Part shown: one piece after another, positions 1 through 6,228 of the stretch | How the letters are laid out: each line of letters begins with the position of its first letter | Numbering within the stretch: the stretch's first letter is position 1 | DNA from: CAMYKD01 sp041617155 | GTDB lineage: Bacteria > Pseudomonadota > Alphaproteobacteria > Kiloniellales > JAKSDN01 | Assembly (NCBI GenBank): GCA_041617155.1 | Contig: JBFJPL010000166.1 | Coordinates: 1 to 6,667, forward strand | DNA: 6,667 nt | Direction of reading: 5' to 3' | Made by a program: the position numbers and the translations under genes | Notes under the pieces: model-generated | What the model saw: only the letters and a program-made list of their open reading frames with translations | Database searches by the model: none | Told to the model about the DNA's origin: nothing

Positions 1-857
1 ACACCCTCACCACCGACGAAGATCAGCTGGTCGCCCTCCTTCAGGTCGGCCAAGACACGGTTATAGAGTCGGTCACCCAGCAAGTTGCGACCGACCCGGG
101 CCGGCGTCGCCAATCCGGCATAGAGGCCGAAGAACGTCGCCGCGTCATCGGGGCGCGGGGCGGCGTCGGGATAGAGTTGGCCGCCCTGTTCAGCCACTGC
201 CTGCTGGGCACGGGCCACGGTAACGGTGAGCGGTGCCAGCGAGCCTTCGGCTAGCAGTACGGACCAGCCAACGGGCTCGAAGCTCTCGAAATCGACGGCG
301 GCGGATGCCTGACCGAGCAGGCCCCGGCTGCGCGCAACGGCGCGCGCCGCGCGTAAGATGGAATCGTTGAACACGACGGAGGAAATAGACGCCCCGGCGA
401 CCGCGTCGACCGCATTGCGACCCTGCCTGCCGTGGCGGGTAACACGCACCGGATCGCGAACGTCGAGTCCGCGGTACTGCGCGACAAAGGCCGCGAGGTC
501 CTGGTCGCTGACGCCGATCACCAGAATTGGCTCGCTGTGCTCCAGGATCGCCGCGCCGGTGATGCGCCCTGCCAAGTCGACGCCGGCCATTATATCGAGC
601 GGCTTGCCCGAGTAACCGGCCGAGGCAACCACCTGCGCGGTCGAGAAGACATAGCCGACAACCGCCCCATCCCGGTAGGCGGTAGCCGCCGGTGGCCTAC
701 CCTCGACCGGCCCGAAGGCAGTTGCGCCTGGAAACACCTCGGCCATGTCGTCGGCCACATTCGCCGCTGCCATCGCGGGCAAGAACGCGAGCGCTAGCCA
801 AAGAAACAATACCGGCAATGCCCTTGCGGCCGCGCCGCATCGAGGCCTTGGTGTCAT
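1..857 (-). CDS. nirI: NirI/NosR-family membrane flavoprotein, N-terminal part (gene runs off the left edge)
   Basis: Reading the minus strand from the ATG at 857-855 gives 285 residues with no stop before the window edge. Residues 1-31 look like a Sec signal peptide (hydrophobic stretch PVLFLWLALAFLP, then AMAAA). The next ~200 residues resemble the periplasmic FMN-binding domain of NosR/NirI: EPILVIGVSDQDL at about 109-120, then DAVAGASISSVVFNDSILR at 150-168, aligned with the NosR flavin-attachment segment. GLYAGLATPARVGRNLLGD at 243-261 is also typical of the family. Full-length members continue into membrane helices, a CxxxCP pair and a ferredoxin-like iron-sulfur domain, which would lie outside the window. 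These proteins support expression or electron supply of nitrite or nitrous oxide reductase. NosR is the alternative name; the position divergent from nirS favours NirI. At the expected flavin-acceptor threonine there is Ser156. A modest ribosome site (AAAGAGA) precedes the start. Confidence 0.9.
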   Translation of the reverse strand, partial: MTPRPRCGAAARALPVLFLWLALAFLPAMAAANVADDMAEVFPGATAFGPVEGRPPAATAYRDGAVVGYVFSTAQVVASAGYSGKPLDIMAGVDLAGRITGAAILEHSEPILVIGVSDQDLAAFVAQYRGLDVRDPVRVTRHGRQGRNAVDAVAGASISSVVFNDSILRAARAVARSRGLLGQASAAVDFESFEPVGWSVLLAEGSLAPLTVTVARAQQAVAEQGGQLYPDAAPRPDDAATFFGLYAGLATPARVGRNLLGDRLYNRVLADLKEGDQLIFVGGEG

Positions 858-900
858 TCCAATCTCTTTCCGTAGCCCGCGCCTTCGCGCAACCGCTCGA

Positions 901-906
901 ATTCTC
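901..906 (-). promoter_or_regulatory. Predicted -10 element of the nirI promoter
   Basis: GAGAAT on the minus strand, separated by 23 bases from the regulator box at 930-943. No convincing -35 hexamer is seen apart from the box, as expected for a class II activated promoter. A start near 895 would give a leader of about 38 bases before the nirI ATG. The match is weak, so support rests mainly on the spacing. Confidence 0.4.
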
Positions 907-929
907 GCCCGGATGACGCGCCCGCTTCC

Positions 930-943
930 TTGACCAAGCTCAA
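930..943 (-). promoter_or_regulatory. FNR/NnrR-type binding box, probably for nirI
   Basis: The plus strand reads TTGACCAAGCTCAA, which differs at one base (939) from the palindrome TTGAC-N4-GTCAA bound by CRP/FNR-family denitrification regulators (NNR/NnrR/DNR). Its centre at 936.5 would be at -41.5 for a minus-strand transcript starting at about 895. The hexamer GAGAAT (906-901, 4 of 6 matches to TATAAT) is correctly placed as the -10. This is the class II activator layout. Which regulator binds cannot be read from the site alone. Confidence 0.6.
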
Positions 944-982
944 TTCTGTGCGACCTCGTACGAACCTGAATCCAGCCGGGAC

Positions 983-996
983 TTGACCATCGTCAA
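983..996 (+). promoter_or_regulatory. Perfect FNR/NnrR-type binding box for nirS
   Basis: TTGACCATCGTCAA is a perfect TTGAC-N4-GTCAA palindrome centred at 989.5. The C/G at the fifth position is commonly seen in sites for nitric-oxide-responsive NNR/NnrR/DNR regulators, while the FNR consensus is TTGAT-N4-ATCAA; the two site types overlap, so the regulator is inferred. With a start at A1031 the box is centred at -41.5. It should make nirS, and perhaps the genes behind it, respond to low oxygen and nitrogen oxides. Confidence 0.85.
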
Positions 997-1019
997 GGAA
1001 CCAAAGCCCGCAGACGGCT

Positions 1020-1025
1020 TATGTT
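1020..1025 (+). promoter_or_regulatory. Predicted -10 element of the nirS promoter
   Basis: TATGTT (4 of 6 matches to TATAAT) lies 23 bases downstream of the box at 983-996. Transcription is predicted to start at or near A1031, giving a short leader of about 24 bases. The leader ends in the ribosome site TGAGGG (1043-1048), six bases before the nirS ATG. The start site is predicted from spacing, not observed. Confidence 0.5.
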
Positions 1026-1054
1026 GTGCGATCCTTTTTTAGTGAGGGCGCATC

Positions 1055-2806
1055 ATGAGACAGGGACTGCTCCGCACGATCGTCGGGCTTGCCGCCGCGA
1101 CCACGCTTTTTCTTTCAACTGCCGTCCTGCAGGCGGCGGAGAAGCCGAAACCCGAAGACCTCAAGAAACACCAGACCTCACCGGGCGGGCAATATGAACC
1201 CAGCCTGGACGTGCTGCCGGGAGAGGAAACGGAAATGCCCGGGCAGAAGCCCGGCACTCCGGCGATGACCCAGGCGGAATTCACCAAGGCCAAGCAAATT
1301 TACTTCGAACGCTGCGCCGGCTGCCACGGCGTCCTGCGCAAGGGCGCCACCGGCAAGCCGCTGACCACCGACATCACAAAGGAACTCGGCTACGAGTACC
1401 TGCAAGCCTTCATCAACTACGGCTCGCCGGCCGGCATGCCCAACTGGGGCACTTCGGGCGACATGACCGAGCTGGATGTCGACCTCATGACCCGCTACCT
1501 GCTCAACGATCCGCCACAGCCGCCGGAGTACGGCCTGCCGGAGATCAAGGCGAGCTGGAAGGTCCTGGTGCCGGTCGACAAGCGGCCGAAGAAGCAGATG
1601 AACAAGCTGGACCTGGACAATCTGTTTTCGGTCACGCTGCGCGATAGCGGCGAGGTTGCTTTGATCGACGGCCATTCGAAGAAGATCGCCACGATCCTGA
1701 AGACCGGCTATGCGGTGCATATCTCGCGCCTCTCGGCTTCAGGACGCTATCTCTTCACCATCGGCCGCGACGCCAAGATCAACCTAGTCGACCTCTGGAT
1801 GAACCCGCCGCAGACGGTGGCCGAGATCAAGGTCGGCATGGAGGCCCGTTCCGTCGAAACCTCGAAGATGAAGGGTTACGAGGACAGGTACGCCGTCGCC
1901 GGCGCCTACTGGCCGCCGCAATACGTCATCATGGACGGTGCCACGCTGGAGCCGATCAAGGTCGTCTCGACCCGCGGCATGACCTACGACACCCAGGAAT
2001 TCCATCCCGAGCCGCGTGTCGCCTCGATCGTTGCCTCGCACTACAATCCGGAATTCATCGTCACGGTAAAGGAAACCGGCCACATCCTGATGGTCAACTA
2101 CGAGGACATCAAGAACCTCAAGGTGACCGCCATCGAGGCCGAACGCTTCCTGCACGACGGCGGGTTCGATTCGACCGGACGCTACTTCCTGGTCGCGGCC
2201 AACGCGCGCAACAAGGTGGCCGTGGTCGACACCAAGGAGGACAAGTTGGTCGCCCTGGTCGAGACCGGCATCAAGCCTCACCCGGGCCGCGGTGCCAACT
2301 TCGTGCACCCGAAGTTCGGTCCGGTCTGGGCGACCTCCCACCTGGGCGACGAGACCATCGCGCTGATCGGCACGGACCCGGCGAAGCACAAGAAATACGC
2401 CTGGAAAGTGGTACAGAGCCTGGAGGGTCAGGGCGGCGGCTCGCTGTTCATCAAGACCCACCCGAAGTCGAAGAACCTCTACGTCGATACGCCGTTAAAC
2501 CCGGAGGCGGAGCTCGCCTCCTCGGTCGCGGTCTTCGACATCGGCAATCTGGACAAGGCCTATGAGGTACTGCCGATCGGTGAATGGTCGGGCATCACCG
2601 AAGGCGTCCGCCGGGTGGTCCAGGGCGAATACAACAAGGCCGGCGACGAGGTCTGGTTCTCGGTCTGGAACAGCAAGGATCAGGAATCGGCAATCGTCAT
2701 CGTGGACGACAAGACGCGAAAGCTGAAGCATGTCATCCGCGACAAGCGCCTGATCACACCGACCGGCAAGTTCAACGTCTTCAACACGCGAAACGACGTT
2801 TACTAG
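1055..2806 (+). CDS. nirS: Cytochrome cd1 nitrite reductase (NO-forming)
   Basis: A 583-residue periplasmic enzyme that reduces nitrite to nitric oxide, the defining step of denitrification. Residues 1-28 form a Sec signal peptide (cleavage near LQA-AEK). The N-terminal cytochrome c domain carries the heme c motif CAGCH (87-91) and Met128 in GMPNWG. From about residue 165 to the end is the heme d1 beta-propeller. His222 (YAVHISR) matches the axial d1 ligand, and His367 (FLHDGG) and His409 (KPHPG) match the conserved distal catalytic pair. Spacing agrees with the published positions 182/327/369 in Pseudomonas aeruginosa and 200/345/388 in Paracoccus. His39 and Tyr47 line up with Paracoccus His17 and Tyr25, the redox-switching ligands. 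The length and the C-terminal segment LITPTGKFNVFNT are typical. The gene looks complete and functional and is the first gene of the plus-strand cluster. Confidence 0.98.
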   Translation: MRQGLLRTIVGLAAATTLFLSTAVLQAAEKPKPEDLKKHQTSPGGQYEPSLDVLPGEETEMPGQKPGTPAMTQAEFTKAKQIYFERCAGCHGVLRKGATGKPLTTDITKELGYEYLQAFINYGSPAGMPNWGTSGDMTELDVDLMTRYLLNDPPQPPEYGLPEIKASWKVLVPVDKRPKKQMNKLDLDNLFSVTLRDSGEVALIDGHSKKIATILKTGYAVHISRLSASGRYLFTIGRDAKINLVDLWMNPPQTVAEIKVGMEARSVETSKMKGYEDRYAVAGAYWPPQYVIMDGATLEPIKVVSTRGMTYDTQEFHPEPRVASIVASHYNPEFIVTVKETGHILMVNYEDIKNLKVTAIEAERFLHDGGFDSTGRYFLVAANARNKVAVVDTKEDKLVALVETGIKPHPGRGANFVHPKFGPVWATSHLGDETIALIGTDPAKHKKYAWKVVQSLEGQGGGSLFIKTHPKSKNLYVDTPLNPEAELASSVAVFDIGNLDKAYEVLPIGEWSGITEGVRRVVQGEYNKAGDEVWFSVWNSKDQESAIVIVDDKTRKLKHVIRDKRLITPTGKFNVFNTRNDVY

Positions 2807-2813
2807 GGCCGAC

Positions 2814-2838
2814 GGGGCGAGGTCCGTGGCCTCGCCCC
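2814..2838 (+). terminator. GC-rich hairpin between nirS and nirE (possible partial terminator or mRNA-stabilising stem)
   Basis: GGGGCGAGG (2814-2822) pairs perfectly with CCTCGCCCC (2830-2838). Inside it a T-G wobble and one more C-G pair can close the stem over a CGT loop. The stem begins seven bases after the nirS stop codon. Only TTT follows before a C, so this is a weak intrinsic terminator at best. It may let some polymerase through to nirE while protecting the 3' end of nirS mRNA. No other promoter is evident before nirE. Confidence 0.6.
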
Positions 2839-2876
2839 TTTCGCCCCGCCGGTGCGTGCCACCCATTCCCAAAGGC

Positions 2877-2882
2877 AGGAAG
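2877..2882 (+). promoter_or_regulatory. Ribosome binding site that decides the nirE start
   Basis: AGGAAG lies nine bases before the ATG at 2892. It supports that start over an in-frame GTG at 2826, which sits inside the hairpin, has no Shine-Dalgarno sequence, and would add 22 residues not expected in the family. Confidence 0.7.
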
Positions 2883-2891
2883 CTCACACGG

Positions 2892-3692
2892 ATGTCCGGA
2901 ACGGTTCAGCCTCTCGTTCATCTGGTCGGCGCCGGCCCTGGCGATCCCGATCTCCTTACGGTCAAGGCGCTTCGCTTGATCCAGCAGGCCGAGGCCGTCG
3001 TCTATGACCGCCTGATCTCGCCCGAGATACTTGCGCTGATCCCGCCGGGAACGATGCGCATCTACGTCGGCAAGGCGAACGCTCACCACACTCTGTCGCA
3101 GGACGAAACCAACGCCCTCCTGGTCCGCTTGGCGCGCACGGGTCACCGGGTCGTGCGGCTCAAGGGCGGCGATCCCTACATCTTCGGGCGCGGCAGCGAG
3201 GAGGCCGAACACCTCGCCCGTCACGGTGTGGCTTTCGAGGTCGTGCCCGGCGTTACCGCGGCCTCGGGCTGCACCGCCGGTTTTGGTATACCGCTCACCC
3301 ATCGGGGCCTGGCCATGGGTGTGCGCTTCGTCACCGGCCATTGCCGCGACGATCGGGATCTGGATCTCAATTGGGCCAGTCTGGCCGACCCCGACACCAC
3401 GCTGGTCATCTACATGGGCCTGGCCAACCTGCAGCAGATCTCACGCGAACTGATCGCCGCGGGCCTGTCGGCGGACACGCCGGCCGCGGCCATCGCCAGC
3501 GGCACCACGCCGCACCAGACGATCTGCGTCGCCACCCTGGCCGACCTGCCGGATCAGGCCGGGAGCGCCCGGCTCGGCGCGCCGGTCCTGATCGTCATCG
3601 GCCGGGTCGTCTCGCTCGCCGATGTCCTGGCTGCCGCACCCTGGCCGCTAGAGGACACCATCCCGGAAGTGCGGGAAGCCAGCCATGGCTAA
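2892..3692 (+). CDS. nirE: Uroporphyrinogen-III C-methyltransferase for heme d1 synthesis
   Basis: A 266-residue cytoplasmic SAM-dependent methyltransferase that adds methyl groups at C2 and C7 of uroporphyrinogen III to give precorrin-2, the first committed step toward heme d1. The protein has the usual single-domain SUMT length. It shows VGAGPGDPDLLT at 12-23, the signature VVRLKGGDPYIFGRGSEEAE at 87-106, and VPGVTAASG at 118-126. It lacks the CysG-type dehydrogenase/chelatase domain. Context separates it from the cobA and cysG paralogues: it sits between nirS and nirC in the Paracoccus gene order. It follows nirS after an 85-base gap with a hairpin and overlaps the nirC start by eight bases, suggesting translational coupling. 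Confidence 0.95.
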   Translation: MSGTVQPLVHLVGAGPGDPDLLTVKALRLIQQAEAVVYDRLISPEILALIPPGTMRIYVGKANAHHTLSQDETNALLVRLARTGHRVVRLKGGDPYIFGRGSEEAEHLARHGVAFEVVPGVTAASGCTAGFGIPLTHRGLAMGVRFVTGHCRDDRDLDLNWASLADPDTTLVIYMGLANLQQISRELIAAGLSADTPAAAIASGTTPHQTICVATLADLPDQAGSARLGAPVLIVIGRVVSLADVLAAAPWPLEDTIPEVREASHG

Positions 3693-4002
3693 GTCGCTCC
3701 CGATCGTCGGCGCCTTTCTCGTGCTGATCGCCGGCCCTGCGGCCATGGCCGAACCGACAGCCGAGCGGCAAGGCGAGTTGCTCTACAGGTTGCGGCAGGA
3801 CTGCGGCTCCTGCCACGGCATGACCCTGAAGGGCGGCCTCGGTCCATCGCTTCTGCCCGCGGCGCTCGCGGACAGCCCAGCGGAAGCACTGGTCGAGGTC
3901 ATCCTCGACGGCCGGCCGGGCACGCCGATGGCGCCCTGGGGCTTCGAAATCGACCGTGACGAGGCGGGCTGGTTGGTCCGGCGTCTGAAAGAGGGGCTTT
4001 GA
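3685..4002 (+). CDS. nirC: Small periplasmic c-type cytochrome
   Basis: A 105-residue precursor with a signal peptide (residues 1-22, AMA before EPTAE) and one heme c motif, CGSCH, at 40-44. Met82 in GTPMAPWG is the likely sixth iron ligand. NirC homologues are monoheme cytochromes that can pass electrons to cd1 nitrite reductase and have also been linked to d1 maturation; which role applies here cannot be told from sequence. The start overlaps the nirE stop by eight bases (ATGGCTAA) and is preceded by GGGAAG six bases upstream. nirF follows after a single base. Identification rests on size, heme motif and position, since small cytochromes c are otherwise hard to tell apart. Confidence 0.9.
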   Translation: MAKSLPIVGAFLVLIAGPAAMAEPTAERQGELLYRLRQDCGSCHGMTLKGGLGPSLLPAALADSPAEALVEVILDGRPGTPMAPWGFEIDRDEAGWLVRRLKEGL

Positions 4003-4003
4003 A

Positions 4004-5206
4004 ATGGTCGAAACGAGGTTTCCGAAACGCCCGACCAAGCATTTGTCCCTGCTGGCTCTGTTTCTCGCATTCGGCCTGGCCGGCTGTCAGGCCGCGTCTC
4101 GTGGCACCGGCGATTTGGGACTGGTGGTCGAGCGCGCGGCAGGCCGCGTGCAGATCTTCGAGACAACGGGGCGTTCCGCACTACACCAAGTCGCGGCCTT
4201 GGGTGACCTGTCGCACGCCTCGACGGTCTTTTCCCGCGACGGCCGCTATGCCTATGTCTTCGGCCGCGACGGCGGCCTCAGCAAGATCGACCTCCTGGCC
4301 GGGCGGCTGGTCAAGCGGGTGGTGCAGGCCGGCAACTCGATCGGCGGCGCGATCTCGCAGGACGGCAAGTTGATCGCCGTTTCCAACTACGAACCGGGCG
4401 GCGTGCGCATCTTCGACGCTGAGACGCTTGCACCGGTCGCCGACATCCCGGCAATCTACGGCGCCAACAAAGCGCGCTCCAAGGTCGTCGGCTTGGTAGA
4501 CGCGCCGGGCCAGAGGTTCGTCTTCAGCCTCTACGACGCCGGCGAAATCTGGATCGCGGACCTGTCGAGTCCCGGCGAACCCGGAATACAGAAGTACCAA
4601 GATATCGGCCGGCAACCATACGACGGTCTGATCACGCCCGACGGCCGCTATTATCTGGCCGGCCTGTTCGGCGAAGACGGCATTGCCCTGCTCGACCTTT
4701 GGCGTCCCGAGGGCGGGGTGCAGCGAATCCTCGACGGCTACGGCCGCGGCGAAGAACCGCTGCCGGTCTACAAGATGCCGCACCTGGAAGGCTGGGCCAG
4801 CGCCGGCAACCTACTTTTCCTGCCCGCGGTCGGGCGCCACGAGGTGCTGGTGGTGGAACGCGAATCCTGGCGCGAAGTGGGCCGAGTCGCGGTGCGGGGT
4901 CAGCCGGTATTCGTCGTTGCTCGTCCGGACGGCCGCCAGGTCTGGGTCAACTTCGCCCACCCAAACAACGACGTTGTCCAGGTGGTCGACGTGGCAAGCC
5001 GGCGCATCTTGCGCACGCTCAGGCCCGGCAAGGCCGTTCTGCACATGGAGTTCACGCCGCGCGGCGAGCAGGTCTGGCTGTCGGTCCGTGACGAGGATCG
5101 GGTCGAAGTCTACGACACCGGGAGCTTCGTGCGCATCGCCGACCTGCCGGCCGATAAACCGAGCGGCATTTTCCTGACCGCCCGTGCCAACCGCATCGGG
5201 CTTTAG
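4004..5206 (+). CDS. nirF: Heme d1 biosynthesis protein, predicted lipoprotein
   Basis: A 400-residue beta-propeller protein of the NirF family, related to the d1 domain of NirS and to NirN. It is needed for a late periplasmic step of heme d1 formation. Residues 1-28 form a lipoprotein signal: basic start, hydrophobic core, and lipobox LAGC with Cys28 as the predicted lipidated residue. Propeller strand repeats with a D-G-R/K or equivalent turn occur at about 77-86 (SRDGRYAYVF), 118-127, 210-220 (TPDGRYYLAG), 307-317 and 351-361. The segment LSHASTVFSRDGRYAYVFGR (69-88) is characteristic of NirF. Ribosome site GAGGGG lies seven bases before the ATG, and the start follows the nirC stop by one base. 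Membrane anchoring has been reported for Pseudomonas NirF. Confidence 0.95.
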   Translation: MVETRFPKRPTKHLSLLALFLAFGLAGCQAASRGTGDLGLVVERAAGRVQIFETTGRSALHQVAALGDLSHASTVFSRDGRYAYVFGRDGGLSKIDLLAGRLVKRVVQAGNSIGGAISQDGKLIAVSNYEPGGVRIFDAETLAPVADIPAIYGANKARSKVVGLVDAPGQRFVFSLYDAGEIWIADLSSPGEPGIQKYQDIGRQPYDGLITPDGRYYLAGLFGEDGIALLDLWRPEGGVQRILDGYGRGEEPLPVYKMPHLEGWASAGNLLFLPAVGRHEVLVVERESWREVGRVAVRGQPVFVVARPDGRQVWVNFAHPNNDVVQVVDVASRRILRTLRPGKAVLHMEFTPRGEQVWLSVRDEDRVEVYDTGSFVRIADLPADKPSGIFLTARANRIGL

Positions 5207-5209
5207 GAG
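5205..5209 (+). promoter_or_regulatory. Ribosome binding site of nirD overlapping the nirF stop codon
   Basis: AGGAG begins within the TAG stop codon of nirF and lies six bases before the nirD ATG. Ribosomes ending on nirF would be positioned directly over it, which suggests coupled translation. Confidence 0.75.
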
Positions 5210-5215
5210 CCGGTC

Positions 5216-5719
5216 ATGACGACGCTCAACCAGACTGCGGATCACGGTCTTTCGCACGACGCGGCGAGCCTTAGCGCCTTCGACAAGCGCCTGCTCAACG
5301 AGTATCAGCGTGACTTTCCGCTCTCGCCGCGACCCTACGCCGAGATCGCCCGCCAACTCGGCGCCCAAGAGGCCGAGGTCATCACGGCGCTGCGGCGGCT
5401 CAAGCGCGCCGGCTTGATCTCGCGCGTCGGCGCCGTGGTGACGCCGCACAAGGCGGGGTGGAGTACGCTCGCCGCCATGGCGGTGCCGGCCGAACGGCTG
5501 GAAGAGGTCGCGGATCTGGTCAGCAGCTATCTGGAGGTCAACCACAACTACGAGCGCGAGCATAGCCTGAACCTCTGGTTCGTGGTCGCGTCCGCGGACA
5601 AGGCAGGGGTCCGGGCGGTGCTGAAATCCATGGAGCAAGAAACCGGCCTCCAAGTCCTCGACCTGCCGTTGGTCGAGGCCTACCGCCTCGATCTGGGGTT
5701 CCCCCTGTCGTGGGACTGA
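5216..5719 (+). CDS. nirD: Siroheme decarboxylase subunit, AsnC/Lrp fold (NirD)
   Basis: A 167-residue cytoplasmic protein. Residues ~20-72 form a winged helix-turn-helix like that of AsnC/Lrp regulators (FDKRLLNEYQ, then ALRRLKRAGLISRVGAVV). Residues ~83-155 form the ligand-binding half with the family motif VNHNYEREHSLNLWFVV (108-124). In the nir context such proteins are enzymes, not regulators: NirD/L/G/H together remove two acetate carboxyl groups from siroheme to give 12,18-didecarboxysiroheme. His110 and Tyr112 lie in the conserved motif and are candidate active-site residues. An N-terminal extension of about 20 residues is present compared with the downstream NirG. The last ten bases overlap nirL. 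Confidence 0.92.
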   Translation: MTTLNQTADHGLSHDAASLSAFDKRLLNEYQRDFPLSPRPYAEIARQLGAQEAEVITALRRLKRAGLISRVGAVVTPHKAGWSTLAAMAVPAERLEEVADLVSSYLEVNHNYEREHSLNLWFVVASADKAGVRAVLKSMEQETGLQVLDLPLVEAYRLDLGFPLSWD

Positions 5720-6228
5720 ACGAACCCGACCGGACGGTGATCGCGGCGCTTCAGGACGGCCTAGCCCTGGAGCCGCGACCCTTTGGCGCCATCGCCATGG
5801 CCGCCGGGTTGACCGAAGGTGAAGTCGTGGAGCGCCTGGACCGAATGATCGAAGCGGGTGCGATCCGCCGTTTCGGCGTCATCGTCCGGCATCACGAGTT
5901 GGGCTACCGGGCCAATGCCATGGTGGTCTGGGATGTGCCGGACGAAGTGGTCGCTTTGATCGGCCGGCGGCTGGCCCGACTGCCCTACATCACGCTTTGC
6001 TATCAGCGGCCGCGCCGTCCGCCGATCTGGCCATACAACCTGTTTTGCATGATCCACGGACGCGACCGGGAGGCCGTGGAGCGGCAGGTCGACGAAGCCA
6101 CTTGTGCCGCCGGTCTGGACGGGCTGCCACGCGACATCCTGTTCAGCAAGCGCCGCTTCAAGCAGCGCGGCGCACGTTACCGCGTAGCCCGTGCCGAAAG
6201 CGGGGCCAAGCCGGAGGTCCCGGCCTGA
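5710..6228 (+). CDS. nirL: Siroheme decarboxylase subunit, AsnC/Lrp fold (NirL)
   Basis: A 172-residue protein starting with GTG inside the end of nirD. The GTG start is chosen because it retains LNEPDRTVIAALQDGL, which aligns with the start of the winged-helix domain in the other two paralogues; the next ATG would delete part of that domain. The second half carries ITLCYQRPRR (94-103), WPYNLFCMIHGRDRE (107-121) and LFSKRRFKQRGARY (144-157), the NirL/NirH signature, in place of the HNYER motif of NirD and NirG. It probably pairs with NirD in the siroheme decarboxylase. Assignment as NirL rather than NirH rests on order (second, after nirD). The last ~15 residues are poorly conserved. The stop codon shares one base with the nirG start. 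Confidence 0.88.
   Translation: MGLNEPDRTVIAALQDGLALEPRPFGAIAMAAGLTEGEVVERLDRMIEAGAIRRFGVIVRHHELGYRANAMVVWDVPDEVVALIGRRLARLPYITLCYQRPRRPPIWPYNLFCMIHGRDREAVERQVDEATCAAGLDGLPRDILFSKRRFKQRGARYRVARAESGAKPEVPA

Noticed and set aside
358..797. Overlapping plus-strand open frames opposite the nirI fragment
   Set aside because: The minus strand here encodes a recognisable signal peptide and FMN-binding domain; the plus-strand translations are low-complexity Arg/Ala-rich.
956..963. Eight-base palindrome TCGTACGA between the two regulator boxes
   Set aside because: It is too short and matches no regulator site I know; a palindrome of this size is expected by chance.
1035..1040. Run of six T residues before nirS as a terminator
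   Set aside because: No stable stem precedes it, and it lies just downstream of the predicted nirS transcript start.
1784..2461. 225-residue open frame on the minus strand inside nirS
   Set aside because: It mirrors the codon bias of nirS, which is unmistakable on the other strand.
2826..2891. Longer nirE starting at the in-frame GTG at 2826
   Set aside because: It starts inside the hairpin loop, has no ribosome site, and adds 22 residues without family resemblance; the ATG at 2892 has AGGAAG nine bases upstream.
4811..5653. 280-residue open frame on the minus strand across nirF and nirD
   Set aside because: It is antisense to two clearly conserved genes, spans their junction, and its translation resembles no family; such frames are common in high-GC DNA.
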